Origin: CAIZQW01 sp037133395
GTDB lineage: Bacteria; Verrucomicrobiota; Kiritimatiellia; RFP12; UBA1067
Direction of reading: 5' to 3'
Assembly (NCBI GenBank): GCA_037133395.1
Contig: JBAXOG010000002.1
Span: 35,406-99,405 of the forward strand
Length of the DNA stretch: 64,000 bases
The position numbers and the translations under genes are program-made. The notes under the pieces were generated by a model that was not told the DNA's origin, searched no databases, and saw nothing but the letters and a program-made list of their open reading frames with translations. Each line of letters begins with the position of its first letter. The first letter of the stretch is position 1. Positions 52,555 through 62,102 of this stretch are shown one piece after another.

Positions 52555-53982
52555 TTAAGCCTTAAAGTAATCTTCCCAACCTTTACGCGGAGGTTCTCCG
52601 ACGCAAAGCATGGCATTAGCCGCTTCGTGGTTGGTGATTCGGCGGGTCTTCAGGTCGAACTCGACCTTTGCATTGACACGCGTGGCGATCACGCCGAGCG
52701 CCATGAATTGGCAGAGGGGTGCTGCGACCGAGAACGACGAATTGCACGTCGCCTCTCCCTTAACTCCGAGCAAAAAGTTTTTGTAGTGGTTGCAAGGGCT
52801 CTTGGGGTGCTCCGGCAATTTAGCAGCAAACTCCTTGGCATTCGGTCCGACCGGGGTCAACGTGGTTCCGTGCGACCCGCCCTTGAAGACGAAGCCGTCA
52901 CCATAGATTTCCTTGCCCGGAGGCAAGTCCTTCCCAAACCCGGAGCCACCGCCCGAAGTCGGAGCATCGGTCACAACCTTGGCCTTGTTAAAGCCCTCAG
53001 GAAGTTCAGGGTAATTCTTTTGTCCTTCGTACCAGAATACATCGCAGGCGGGCAGCCCCTCTCCGCGTTCAGGCACCTTGAAGAGCAACGTGCACTGCAT
53101 CGGGAAGGTGATGGGGTTCCAACCGACCATCTTGATAGGCTCGACAGAAGCCGGCAGCCCCCACTTCAGGAACTGATGCCCCGTATCAAGGATGTGTGCG
53201 CCCCAATCGCCGAGCGCACCGTTTCCGAACTCATAGAAACAACGCCAATCGCCGTTGAGGTACTGCGCCGTATAGTCGTGATCCGCGACATGTGCCAGCC
53301 AGGTGTCCCAGTCCATGAAAGACGGTTTCTCCTGCTTGGCGAGTGCGGCCTTGATCTTTTCGACATCGCCGCCCCACTTATGCCAGCGACGTCCACCATT
53401 CATGTGTGCGACGAACTTTGTCACGCCCTTCATCACGCCGGCTTCAGCATACTTCTTGAACTGGAAGTAGTTTCCCTCGGAATGGCCCTGGTTGCCCATC
53501 TGCGTGACCACTTTATATTTCTTCTCTGCCTCCATCAGCAGATCAAGCTGGTGGAAAGAGTGAGCGAGCGGCTTCTCGACATAGACAGCCTTCCCTCGGC
53601 GCATCGCTTCCATCGCGATAACAAAATGGGAATGATCCGGTGTGCCCACGAGGACCGCATCGATCTCCTTGTCCATCTTGTCAAACATCTTGCGGAAATC
53701 TGTGAATCGTGCAGCCTTCGGGAACTTTTTGAGGTTAGCGCTTACGCGCGCTTTCGGAGAGGTGTCGCCGATCTCCGTGTCACAGAGTGCAACGATGTTA
53801 CACAGCCCCGAGGCATACAGGGATTCAATGTCCCTTCCTCCTTGGTTTCCGATGCCGATGCAGGCGAGATTGACCTTCTCGTTGGCTGATGCCCCCTGAG
53901 CTGAACGGATAAACGGAAACGCGGTCATGGCCGATGCCGCTACTGTGCTTGAGATAAATGTACGTCGTGATGTGTTAATCAT
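52555..53982 (-). CDS. Tat-exported Gfo/Idh/MocA-family oxidoreductase
   Basis: A 475-residue NAD(P)-dependent oxidoreductase with a Tat signal (SRRTFISSTVAASAM). The Rossmann motif is VNLACIGIGNQGGRDIESL near residue 35; the family E-K-P motif is seen as YVEKPLAHSFHQL; the C-terminal alpha/beta domain holds DWGAHILDTGHQFLKWG. Family members in PVC bacteria act on glycosides or sugar 3-keto forms, often with TIM-barrel isomerases such as that at 50653-51513. It lies 86 bases upstream of the metallopeptidase gene. Confidence 0.85.
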   Translation of the reverse strand: MINTSRRTFISSTVAASAMTAFPFIRSAQGASANEKVNLACIGIGNQGGRDIESLYASGLCNIVALCDTEIGDTSPKARVSANLKKFPKAARFTDFRKMFDKMDKEIDAVLVGTPDHSHFVIAMEAMRRGKAVYVEKPLAHSFHQLDLLMEAEKKYKVVTQMGNQGHSEGNYFQFKKYAEAGVMKGVTKFVAHMNGGRRWHKWGGDVEKIKAALAKQEKPSFMDWDTWLAHVADHDYTAQYLNGDWRCFYEFGNGALGDWGAHILDTGHQFLKWGLPASVEPIKMVGWNPITFPMQCTLLFKVPERGEGLPACDVFWYEGQKNYPELPEGFNKAKVVTDAPTSGGGSGFGKDLPPGKEIYGDGFVFKGGSHGTTLTPVGPNAKEFAAKLPEHPKSPCNHYKNFLLGVKGEATCNSSFSVAAPLCQFMALGVIATRVNAKVEFDLKTRRITNHEAANAMLCVGEPPRKGWEDYFKA

Positions 53983-54105
53983 AATGCATTCCTCCTAAGT
54001 AAAATAATGATGTATTATGATACGCTTTCTATCTGCGCTTAGCCATTCCTAAATAAAAAGAAGCTACTTTTTTTTGCGTTTTTTTTCACCACATTCGGAG
54101 AAGTA

Positions 54106-54253
54106 ATACCACTGCCGAAAAGTATTTAGACCCTATCAAGGGGGCCAGACACACGGGAGGGGCACGCGTCTGCGTGCCTAGGACGAGCAGACGCTCGTCC
54201 CTCCCTGTGTGTGTAATAGCCCTTTTAGCATAAATACTTTTCGGCAGTGGTAT
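54106..54253. mobile_element. MITE-like element, 148 bp with 23-bp perfect terminal inverted repeats
   Basis: The ends ATACCACTGCCGAAAAGTAT (54106-54128, continuing TTA) and its exact reverse complement (54231-54253) are perfect 23-bp inverted repeats. Inside is a second inverted structure: ACACACGGGAGGG pairs with CCCTCCCTGTGTGT apart from a single T/extra base, and GCGTCTGC pairs with GCAGACGC. There is no reading frame. The whole can fold into one long hairpin, as in non-autonomous transposable elements. It lies between the Gfo/Idh gene and trmB. Confidence 0.75.
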
Positions 54254-54264
54254 AACATCCGAGT

Positions 54265-54930
54265 CTAATCGGAAACATCCTCTTCCCTCGGGAGCATATC
54301 GGGGTCTAGTTCAAGCGGGGGCAGAAGAATAGGGTCGCCCGGTAACGCCTGATAGGCACATGCAACAATAGGGAGCCCTTGCTTAAGAAAGAGTAGCTCA
54401 AAGTCGGTCTGATCTTCTTCCGTGCGCGTGATAGCGGGCACCTCTTTAAATCGCGACGACACTGCAAAAGCTTTTCGAATCTCTGCGCCATATTCCTGAT
54501 GATCCGTGGCAATCTGAATAATACCGTCCTCTTCAAGTCGCATCCAGAGCACATCCAGAAAGAGCGGGGAGAAAAGTCTATGGCAATGATGCCGACGCTT
54601 CGGCCAGGGATCAGGGAAAAAAACGTAAACCGTCTGTAGACGATGTTCTGGCAGCAAGTAGTAAAACGTATAAAACGCTTCTAGGCGCAATGCATGCAAG
54701 TTACGGGCTGGCAGACGTTCCGCCTTGCGGTTGAGCTTGCGCACGCGTCCCAGCATGCGTTCGATACCGATATAATGCGTCTCCGGATGTTTCGCCGCCT
54801 GTGTGGCAAGAAAACGGCCGTTACCGCACCCAATCTCAATTTCGAGAGGCGCAGTCCCGCACAACGTCGCCAACGGCAACGGCAGTGTCGGATCAGTCAC
54901 CGATATTTCACACGAGAGAAACTGTTTCAT
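54265..54930 (-). CDS. trmB: tRNA (guanine-N7)-methyltransferase
   Basis: A 221-residue SAM-dependent enzyme that methylates G46 in the variable loop of tRNA. The SAM-binding motif is LEIEIGCGNGRFLATQAAK near residue 30, followed by YIGIERMLGRVRKLNRKAE; the family's substrate-binding stretch VYVFFPDPWPKRRHHCHRLF is complete. Length is normal for bacterial TrmB. It is separated from the MITE-like element by 11 bases and, upstream, lies near a RAYT element. Housekeeping function, no operon partner visible. Confidence 0.9.
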   Translation of the reverse strand: MKQFLSCEISVTDPTLPLPLATLCGTAPLEIEIGCGNGRFLATQAAKHPETHYIGIERMLGRVRKLNRKAERLPARNLHALRLEAFYTFYYLLPEHRLQTVYVFFPDPWPKRRHHCHRLFSPLFLDVLWMRLEEDGIIQIATDHQEYGAEIRKAFAVSSRFKEVPAITRTEEDQTDFELLFLKQGLPIVACAYQALPGDPILLPPLELDPDMLPREEDVSD

Positions 54931-54989
54931 AGTTAAATTTCATCGCAGTATAACATGCCAATCCGCGCATTTGAAAGGCATTTTTGGTA

Positions 54990-55127
54990 TAGGAGAACCA
55001 GGGGTCGTAGCTAAAAATTCAACAATCGAGATCATACCTTCTTCTCTCCGAGGATTCGTAGGAGAACCAGGGGTCGTAGCTAAAAATTCAACAATCGAGA
55101 TCATACCTTCTTCTCTCCGAGGATTCG
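54990..55127. repeat. 69-bp tandem duplication at the RAYT gene 3' end
   Basis: Positions 54990-55058 and 55059-55127 are two adjacent copies of a 69-base unit starting TAGGAGAACCAGGGGTCGTA. The right copy contains the stop codon and last residues (RILGEKKV) of the transposase gene; the left copy is a non-coding duplicate. Each copy contains the element's terminal sequence. Confidence 0.75.
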
Positions 55128-56220
55128 GAGGGTTCTACGGTACGCCGCGGCGAGCGTTTTGTCCTTTGCCAGCATCTTCCTGATGCGTATCGCACCTTGC
55201 GACACCGACGCCGCGTTCATATCGGTGTAACCTCCCAGTTCTTTCAGTGTCAGGCCACAGCGTGACCGTCCGATATAAAGTGCCAAGTCTCGGCCCCAGT
55301 CGCCGTGCCGGTTGATAAAGCTTTCCCAAGGCTCGCCTCGGACACTCCCGACTGCGGCCATCACTTCCGAGAAAGGCAGCAGCTTTCTCCAGTCCCGCTC
55401 GTTTGTGATCTCCCCTTTCTTCTTCAATACCTGCTTGCGCAGTTTCGCGATGAACTCCGCACCGCCGACGGCCACCGCCGTCGATAGTTTAGCGAAGGCG
55501 CCCTCCTCGACCCCCTGCTTGACATAATCCTCGATCCACTCCCTGTATTCCTTCTTCTGGTCTTTACCCTTGTCGCAGAAGCGCCTCCACAGCTCCGCGC
55601 ACGTCAGCCATCGGGGCGCCTCCGCATATCCGGCATAAGCAGGATAGGAACTCCAAGAATACCTGCGGAGGGTCTCCAGCCGCTTTAAAATCTGCTCCTC
55701 GCCGAGCTCTACAGGAAGCATCCCCTGTTTTTCGTGCTTCCGGTCATCCTTCCCCTGTCCAAGCTTCTTTACCCGCACGGGGTTCAGGTGGACATACAGC
55801 GAGCACTCGAGCGCCCAGGAGCCCTCATTGTCAATAGGGACGCTTTTGAAACGAGACTGGAAGAGAGCGCCGACGCAGCTATGCTTGATGTTGTACCATA
55901 CACTGTAACTGGTATTCAGCCACTGCAAAGCCCGGCTGACATTTCCTTCAGGCGATTCGATCAGGAGATGGTAATGATTCCCCATCAGCACATAGGCATG
56001 GAGGATGATTCGGTAGCGCTCGACCATTCCTTCCAGAAGCTGAATAAAATGTTCGCGGTCGCGATCCGTATGGAAAAGCGTCCGCCTCCCCAGCCCGCGG
56101 GTTGTGATATGGTACCAGCCGCCTGGCGTATGATGTCTCAAATGTCTTGGCATGGGTGTACATTAGCAGAAACGGCAGATCAACTCAAACTCAAATATTG
56201 AATTTTTACCTACGACCCCT
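55000..56220 (-). mobile_element. RAYT-type transposable element with 23-bp terminal inverted repeats
   Basis: The left end AGGGGTCGTAGCTAAAAATT (55000, repeated at 55069) and the reverse complement of the right end (56198-56220, AGGGGTCGTAGGTAAAAATT) match with one mismatch in 23 bases. Between them is a REP-associated Y1 transposase gene. The right end lies inside the 3' end of an Rhs gene, which it truncates. Boundaries at single-base level are inferred from the repeat. Confidence 0.65.
55101..56153 (-). CDS. REP-associated tyrosine transposase (RAYT, Y1 HUH family)
   Basis: A 350-residue HUH transposase. The N-terminal Y1 domain has WYHITTRGLGRRTLFHTDRD, then the HUH motif MGNHYHLLIESPEGNVSRAL and the tyrosine segment YSVWYN...GALFQSRF; the C-terminal extension includes a helix-turn-helix-like LTLKELGGYTDMNAASVSQG. 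Y1 transposases of this kind mobilise small palindromic REP sequences rather than themselves. The window carries two candidate REP families (GGCAGACA hairpins; GTGGGGAC palindromes). The gene is inside an element with inverted ends. Confidence 0.85.
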   Translation of the reverse strand: MPRHLRHHTPGGWYHITTRGLGRRTLFHTDRDREHFIQLLEGMVERYRIILHAYVLMGNHYHLLIESPEGNVSRALQWLNTSYSVWYNIKHSCVGALFQSRFKSVPIDNEGSWALECSLYVHLNPVRVKKLGQGKDDRKHEKQGMLPVELGEEQILKRLETLRRYSWSSYPAYAGYAEAPRWLTCAELWRRFCDKGKDQKKEYREWIEDYVKQGVEEGAFAKLSTAVAVGGAEFIAKLRKQVLKKKGEITNERDWRKLLPFSEVMAAVGSVRGEPWESFINRHGDWGRDLALYIGRSRCGLTLKELGGYTDMNAASVSQGAIRIRKMLAKDKTLAAAYRRTLRILGEKKV

Positions 56221-57476
56221 TTGCCTCTTCGCATTGTCGTGCGTGTAGCCTGTGCCGTCGGAGACGGAACTGAGACGATTGCCGATGCCATACGTGTAGG
56301 TGTTTGTCGTACCGTTGACGATCTGCGAGAGCCTGTTGCCTGCCAGATCGTAAGTGAATTGCGTCAGCGCGTTAGTGCCTGATTGCGTTGTTGATTCAGA
56401 GAGCAATCTGCCTAGACCGTCGTAGGCATAGACATTGGTTACGCATGACCCAGCAGCCATGTCCACCTTCTGGGTGATCATGCCTGAAAAGTCGTAGGCG
56501 TAGGTGAAGGAACGCATGGGTTCGCCGCTGGCTGTTTTGTAGGTGATGTTCGTCACGCGGTCTAATATGTCAGATGCATAGCTTGCGGTCAAGCTTGAGT
56601 TGGAGACACTTTCGAGTCCGCCACTCCAGGCGCAGTAGGTGTTGGTGAATGTCCCCGCGTCGGAGGTCTGGGTGGCAAGACGAGCGGCTTGATCGAATGT
56701 AGCTTTTTCTGTGAGAAGTGCGGTCGTTCCTTGGAGTGAAAAAACAGTATTGGTGGCCAAACCCGAGCGGTCAAGGGCATACGAGAGTTTCATGTCCGGG
56801 AACGATGACGTGCGTGAGCGCACGGATTCCGAGACAAGCCGTCCTGCGCCGTCATAGCCGTATTCGGCGGTGGCCAGCGCATTGGTGGCGCCTGAAGGCC
56901 GCCCACACGGGAGCCAGCCGTAGGTTGTCTCGCCGTCAAGGTAGCTCACGCGGGTCAGGCGCGCACCGATGTCGTAATCCATGAATATTTCCGTGCCATC
57001 GAAACGAGTGATGGACGAGACGATGTTCTTGAGGCGGTAGCGGACCGCCATTTCCCGGCCTTCGACATCGTAGATCTTCGTAGCGCGGCCGAGTCCGTCG
57101 AGCACATAACGTTCAACTTCACGGTTGAGCGGGTCGCGGATGCGCAGGGATTCCATCTGCTGGCTGTAGTCGAAGCGGATAGAGGCTGCAAGGCCTTTTG
57201 CATCGACGATGATCTCGGACGGCTTTCCTCCGGGATGGTAGTTTGTACGGGTGACCCGCCCTGCCATGTCGCGCCGCTTATTGCATTGATCGGATCTTTT
57301 CCGTCTCCTTCCGTAGCCCCCCTTGTCGCGGGGAGCGGTTCTCCGGGAGGCGAATCCGGCGGAGGGGTATTCTTGCGCGTGCAATGCTTAGGGTCGACGT
57401 TGACCCCGAAAGCCGCGGCCGCCAGAATAGTCGAGCAAAGAATCATGTAGAGAGAGGTGTGGATTGCTGTTTTCAT
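56206..57476 (-). pseudogene. Rhs-repeat gene, internally rearranged and 3'-truncated
   Basis: Two frames overlap. The first (from ATG at 57476) has a signal peptide (YMILCSTILAAAAFGVNV) and a proline-rich stretch, then loses coding sense after about 57300. The second, from about 57290 to 56206, is Rhs/YD repeat sequence (RDMAGRVTRTNYHPGGKPSE, AEYGYDGAGRLVSESV, YAYDGLGRLLSESTTQSG). It ends KRQRGRR in sequence of the RAYT element, where the homologous gene at 58083-59678 continues. So the gene has a frameshift or deletion between leader and repeats and has lost its toxin tip. Intact Rhs proteins are large exported toxins. Confidence 0.75.
56376..56607 (-). repeat. 232-bp segment identical in two Rhs genes
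   Basis: Positions 56376-56607 match 59282-59513 base for base by eye, both within Rhs repeat coding on the same strand, while flanking parts of the two genes have diverged. This points to recent gene conversion or duplication. Confidence 0.7.
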
Positions 57477-57548
57477 TCCGTATATGATTTCAGTGCGTGT
57501 GTTTCGTATCGTTCCTGAATGAGACGCAAGGAGTGCAGCTAAAACAAT

Positions 57549-58067
57549 TTAAGGATCCAGCCATTTCAGTTTTGGATTACTTCCTTTATCATAATACTCA
57601 CGGACTTTTGCTTGCATGTCTAAATACGCTGATCGCGTTTCTTTCGATGGTGTGCCGTTCCAGTACCATAAACAGTTGGTGATCATTGATGTCCCGTACT
57701 GAGTCGCTCCTTCACGAAACGCAAGCAGTCCTATACGTCCGGGCTCGTCTAGTTTTATCCTTACTCTGTCTATACACACGTTTATACTTGATAGATGCAT
57801 GTTCCTCATAATTTGTGGAATACGGCTGTCCGCAAGAGGAACCTCCTGAAACAATTGATTTTCATTGGGAGCAAAAGTTTCAAGCATTTGCCGACATGCG
57901 GTTAAGACGGCATCCGCACCTCCAGCCTTTTCAACAATTGCAGAAGTATATGCCGGTTCCGCTCGAATACGCCGACCGAGGTCCCTAAATGAAAAGAACA
58001 GACGGGTCATGATTAGCAGACCTACTACTAAAATGAGTACACCCAGTGCTATAAACAAACGTTTCAT
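57549..58067 (-). CDS. Membrane-anchored small protein, candidate Rhs immunity protein
   Basis: A 172-residue protein with one N-terminal membrane helix (FIALGVLILVVGLLIMT) and an exported domain (PAYTSAIVEKAGGADAVLTA, INVCIDRVRIKLDEPGRIGL, LWYWNGTPSKETRSAYLDMQ). It resembles no family I recognise. Its start is 15 bases after the stop of an orphan Rhs tip, the usual place for the cognate immunity gene in Rhs toxin loci. The membrane anchor suggests protection in the periplasm or at the membrane. Function is inferred from position only. Confidence 0.6.
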   Translation of the reverse strand: MKRLFIALGVLILVVGLLIMTRLFFSFRDLGRRIRAEPAYTSAIVEKAGGADAVLTACRQMLETFAPNENQLFQEVPLADSRIPQIMRNMHLSSINVCIDRVRIKLDEPGRIGLLAFREGATQYGTSMITNCLWYWNGTPSKETRSAYLDMQAKVREYYDKGSNPKLKWLDP

Positions 58068-58082
58068 TCTGTCTCCTTATCG

Positions 58083-59678
58083 CTACGGCAGCAGTCTACG
58101 TCTACCTAAAAACTCTCTTACATTATCCTTAGTGCCTTCTTTGATCCCAATCCAGTTCGCCGCAAAACTTCCTTTGGCCTCCTCCCAATTGGAAGCACCT
58201 TGAAAGAATGTTAGCGATTCAACACCAAGTGAAACTGCTACGCCAGTTAATGGATCAAAAACACGTGTAAACGCATATGCGGCATCAACATTGCCCTGTT
58301 GAGGTCCATTCAGTTTGTATCCTCGGAAAGCATACGTTTCGCGTTCGTTTCCTTTTAAGTCTCGGTTTTCATCCGTTGACCAATCATATAGGCCAGCACT
58401 ATCAGCATGACGCGCCAAGTTTAACAATTTAAACCGATCCCTCCATAAATCGGACACGTATTTTTGAGCCTCAGCCTCTCCATCCAGCAGTTTTTTCTCT
58501 TTGCACAACCCCATCGGATCTCTGAAATTCACCGGATCATTGTTGCAAAACGCATACAGGTTCAGCCCGCCGCTGATGCCGATAGGATCATTGGAAAGCC
58601 AGCGGCCTGTCTGCGAGTCATACCAGCGGGCTCTGAAATTGTAGAGGCTGGTGGCGGAAGAGTATTCGCGGCCTTGGAACAGGTAACGGTTGCCGAGTTG
58701 AGAAGAGGTCAGAGGGCTGAGGTCGGAGGACAGGATCGTCGTGTTGCCATAAGCATCATACGTGTAGGATTCGACCACCGAGCCTGAAACGTTGACCAGT
58801 GCCTGAACACTACCGAGGTGGTCTTTAACGGCATAGAACGTGTTGGTGATTCCGGTCGTGTAAACCGTCATTGCAAGGAGGTTGTCGATGCCCTGTCCCC
58901 ATGTATAGGAGCGGAGCAGGTTAGCGGAGGCATCGAGGTCTGCAATGCATTGGACTCCGTTATACGCGTGAAAAACGGTCGCACCGCCTGTCGTTGTGCT
59001 CAGACGTCTGCCTAACGGATCATACGTGTAGGACTCGGCAAGCACGCCGTTGTTTGTCACAGCAAGAAGCTGGCCCTGCAGATTCCAGACGAGATCAAGC
59101 GTGGTGCCGTTTCTCACGATGCGAGATACGTTGCCGGCATTGTCATGCGTGTAACCTGTACCGTCGGAGACTGAGCTGAGACGGTTGCCGATGCCGTAGG
59201 TGTATATGTTGGTTACACCATTGACTGCTTCAGAGAGGCGGTTACCGGCTAAATCATAAGTGAATTGCTTAACTGTCTCATTGCCTGATTGCGTTGTTGA
59301 TTCAGAGAGCAATCTGCCTAGACCGTCGTAGGCATAGACATTGGTTACGCATGACCCAGCAGCCATGTCCACCTTCTGGGTGATCATGCCTGAAAAGTCG
59401 TAGGCGTAGGTGAAGGAACGCATGGGTTCGCCGCTGGCTGTTTTGTAGGTGATGTTCGTCACGCGGTCTAATATGTCAGATGCATAGCTTGCGGTCAAGC
59501 TTGAGTTGGAGACGGATTCGAGTCCGCCGCTCCAGGTGCAATAGGTGTTGGTGAACATCCCCGCTTCGGAGGTCTGAGCGACAAGCCGCGCGGCGGCATC
59601 GTAGGTGGCTTTGGTGGAGAGAAGCGTGGGTACGCCGGGGAGCGACAATACGCTCTGGGATGAGCGACCCCTAGTCCC
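58083..59678 (-). pseudogene. Orphan Rhs repeat segment with C-terminal variable tip
   Basis: The open frame (TTG at 59648 the nearest start; in-frame TAG above 59678) holds ~9 YD/Rhs repeats, the Rhs core end (RYLFQGREYSSATSLYNFRA followed by RWYDSQTGRWLSNDPIG), then a ~145-residue variable tip starting after DPMGL (CKEKKLLDGEAEAQKYV to FLGRRRLLP). There is no signal peptide or N-terminal part. The tip is not a toxin family I recognise. It is likely a displaced or silent tip that can recombine with a full Rhs gene. The candidate immunity gene follows 15 bases downstream. Confidence 0.75.
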
Positions 59679-59720
59679 CTAAGTTGTATGTCAATATCAT
59701 ACTTGTTCCTTGTCTCATCA

Positions 59721-60902
59721 TTACGGCACATTCGTATCCCACGAATCATTCCATTTCGGGCTGAATAGATTGTTCTTCCCATCAAACTCCAGATTGCGGT
59801 CATTGGGTGTGGGATTGAAGTAGTAATGCAGCCGAACCATTCCTCCGTTCAAGTTCTTTTCGGTCCCACCATAAATCAAATCGCCATATATCTTCCCGTA
59901 ATTGGCCTTCATAATCTTGCCATCCACGCCCGTTTCTGTACGACTTCGAACTATCAAATAATTACTTTGCGACACTTCTTTCTTTTCAACTAGTTTTCGA
60001 TTCCAATAGCGCGTAATCAAGACCAAGTTTGTTGAGTACCCATTTTCTGGCGCTTCATGCACTGAATTGAAATCACTCCATGAATCCTTAGAGCCAAAAA
60101 GTGTCCCGTCATTCGGAATGCTTGGTGTAACAATCAAGCGGCTGATGGATTCCGCATCTCCGGTTTTAGGAAAATTAAAGTAATATGTCAGGACAAGATC
60201 CCCGTACTTACCTGTTCCAAACGGTTCCACAAGATCACCGATCTTCATGTCATATCCGAATGGCTTATCCCGCTCAGGTAGTATTACCTCAATGAGTTTA
60301 GCATACATTGGAATCGGCTTTCGGATCTCCTTCAGAACAACCTCAACCGTCGGGTTCCAGGGTATCCAGCGGCCGTCATGCACACAGTCCGTATAGGCCT
60401 TGTGAAAATAGTAACGAAAATTCGTTCTATAATACCCGTTCTTCGTTATCCGGCAATTTGCATCTAATGAACAAAGTTTCTCCGCAGTAAAATATCCATT
60501 CTCGTCTGTCCTGCCTTCCACTGTATTACCTCTCTGATCGTTCAGATAGAAGCCCACAAACACAGTCGAATCCCTGACAGGATTTCCGACTGAATCACAC
60601 ACGTGGAAGGTGACCTTTCCCATAGCGCCCTGCTGAATCGCCTTCAGCACATGAGCCGGGGCGCTTTCATTCCATGCCAACGGACGGGGCGTGTTTGTCT
60701 CAGCTGGCTTAACATCTTCATTTTTCGCCGGGGGTTGAGCATCTCGCAGTACCGAGTTTGTAATTCGCTGCCCTTCTCTAATATCTTTCCGTGAAGGGTG
60801 ATCCGCAGTTAAGTCAGTGGGCCCATCCGAATGTCTACTAAACCACACACCCCCCGCAAGGAGAATGAACAGACTAAGTAAAGAAATAATACGCCTCTTC
60901 AT
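59721..60902 (-). CDS. Anchored protein with CarboxypepD-reg-like and novel C-terminal domain (array member 1)
   Basis: A 393-residue protein with an N-terminal membrane anchor (IISLLSLFILLAGGVWF), a ~75-residue Ig-like domain related to carboxypeptidase regulatory domains (VTFHVCDSVGNPVRDSTVFV, EGRTDENGYFTAEKL), the linker NPTVEVVLKEIRKPIPMYAK, and a ~200-residue C-terminal beta-rich domain that starts at P(E/V)RDKPFGYDMKIGDLV and ends PTPNDRNLEFDGKNNLF. The same order recurs in the next three genes. No known family for the C-terminal domain. The gene follows the orphan Rhs segment (42 bases); association with Rhs is positional. Confidence 0.75.
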   Translation of the reverse strand: MKRRIISLLSLFILLAGGVWFSRHSDGPTDLTADHPSRKDIREGQRITNSVLRDAQPPAKNEDVKPAETNTPRPLAWNESAPAHVLKAIQQGAMGKVTFHVCDSVGNPVRDSTVFVGFYLNDQRGNTVEGRTDENGYFTAEKLCSLDANCRITKNGYYRTNFRYYFHKAYTDCVHDGRWIPWNPTVEVVLKEIRKPIPMYAKLIEVILPERDKPFGYDMKIGDLVEPFGTGKYGDLVLTYYFNFPKTGDAESISRLIVTPSIPNDGTLFGSKDSWSDFNSVHEAPENGYSTNLVLITRYWNRKLVEKKEVSQSNYLIVRSRTETGVDGKIMKANYGKIYGDLIYGGTEKNLNGGMVRLHYYFNPTPNDRNLEFDGKNNLFSPKWNDSWDTNVP

Positions 60903-61010
60903 TTCAGTTCCCCCTTCATGACAATATCCCTATACAACATGTAATTGAAATAATACGCCACATCCTTCCAGTCACCATGTTTCCATCTTTACGTGTAGGG
61001 CTCAACCGTC

Positions 61011-62086
61011 TTATGGATTTCTCGGCAAGTTGTCCTTCCAATCGGGGTTGAACAAATTGTTCTTCCCGTCGAACTCAGGTTGCCGTCGGTAGGCGTGGGG
61101 TTGAAGTAATACATGAAAATTACCGTACAATAATTAGGCTGCTCCCAGCATTCCCCGTACTCAAAATCACGGATAATCCCAAAACGGGCTGAATTCTTCG
61201 CCTCGTTGGTCTTGAAAACAAGATATGACTGTTTTGGCAGTGACACATCTTTGATTATTTTGCCAGGCCACCGTACAAGTTCAAAAGTCAGGCTATCTCT
61301 GTACCCTTCTGTAGGAGCTTCATAGACATTCTCCTTCCTGCTGTATTGTTCGAGTTTCAATTGAATGAAACCTCCCCTGCGATATGTCGAGAGCGTGATG
61401 TCATTTGTGATGTAATGTATATTCTCTCGTGAAAATGTTGATGTGTATTTGAAGATTATATTTGTATTAATTCCTTTTCCGTAGGGGGTCACAAGATCCC
61501 CTCGTTCCACGTCAAAACCAACTGCTATGCGTTTTGGGAATGTCAATTCCACTCTTTTTGTAAGCATCGGTATCGGCTTTCTTTTCTCCTTCAGCACCAC
61601 CTCTAACGTTGGATTCCACGGCTGCCAGCGACCGTCTTTTACACACTCTGTCCCTTGCCAATAGAAAGGAAAATTCCGAACCGTTAAGTAGTAATTAGTC
61701 TTACTCGCCGAATAAGAGACATCATAAGTTGTCTTCCCCGTAGCGACAAATAGACCTTCTTTGTCAGTCAAGCCAGTGATGTTTTTCCCAGCTTCGTTCG
61801 GGTCTCGAGGAGAAAACGCGACCTTGACTTCCGCTTCCGGAACGGGCTTCCCTCCTGAATCAATCACCCGTAGCGTAACCTTCGCCTCCGCCCCATGCAG
61901 ACACGCCGCGTCAACCTCCGGCAGATTCGGCTTCCCCCACTTGTGCTGGCGGGAGTCTTGCTGCTCTTGAGTTAAATAAACTGGCGCAGGCATCCCTCCT
62001 CCGACAGTGCAACATACGACACCAACTAAGGTTGCTGCCAGTACCGCTGTTGTCTTTATCCTGTATGTTGGTCTTTGTGGCTGCAT
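61011..62086 (-). pseudogene. Array member 2, frameshifted near its C-terminus
   Basis: Start ATG 62086 (MQPQRPTYRIKTTAVLAATL; lipoprotein-like CC at residues ~25-26). Ig-like domain AKVTLRVIDSGGKPVPEAEV, TGLTDKEGLFVATGKTTYDV and the C-terminal domain are intact up to PTPTDGNL near 61077. There one base is missing relative to its paralogs; the untouched frame reads SSTGRTICSTPIGRT and runs to 60989, while the restored frame reads EFDGKNNLFNPDWKDNLPRN-P and stops at 61011, exactly as in the family. It is either a recent mutation or a sequencing error. Confidence 0.75.
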
Positions 62087-62102
62087 GATCCTTCCGTACC
62101 TC

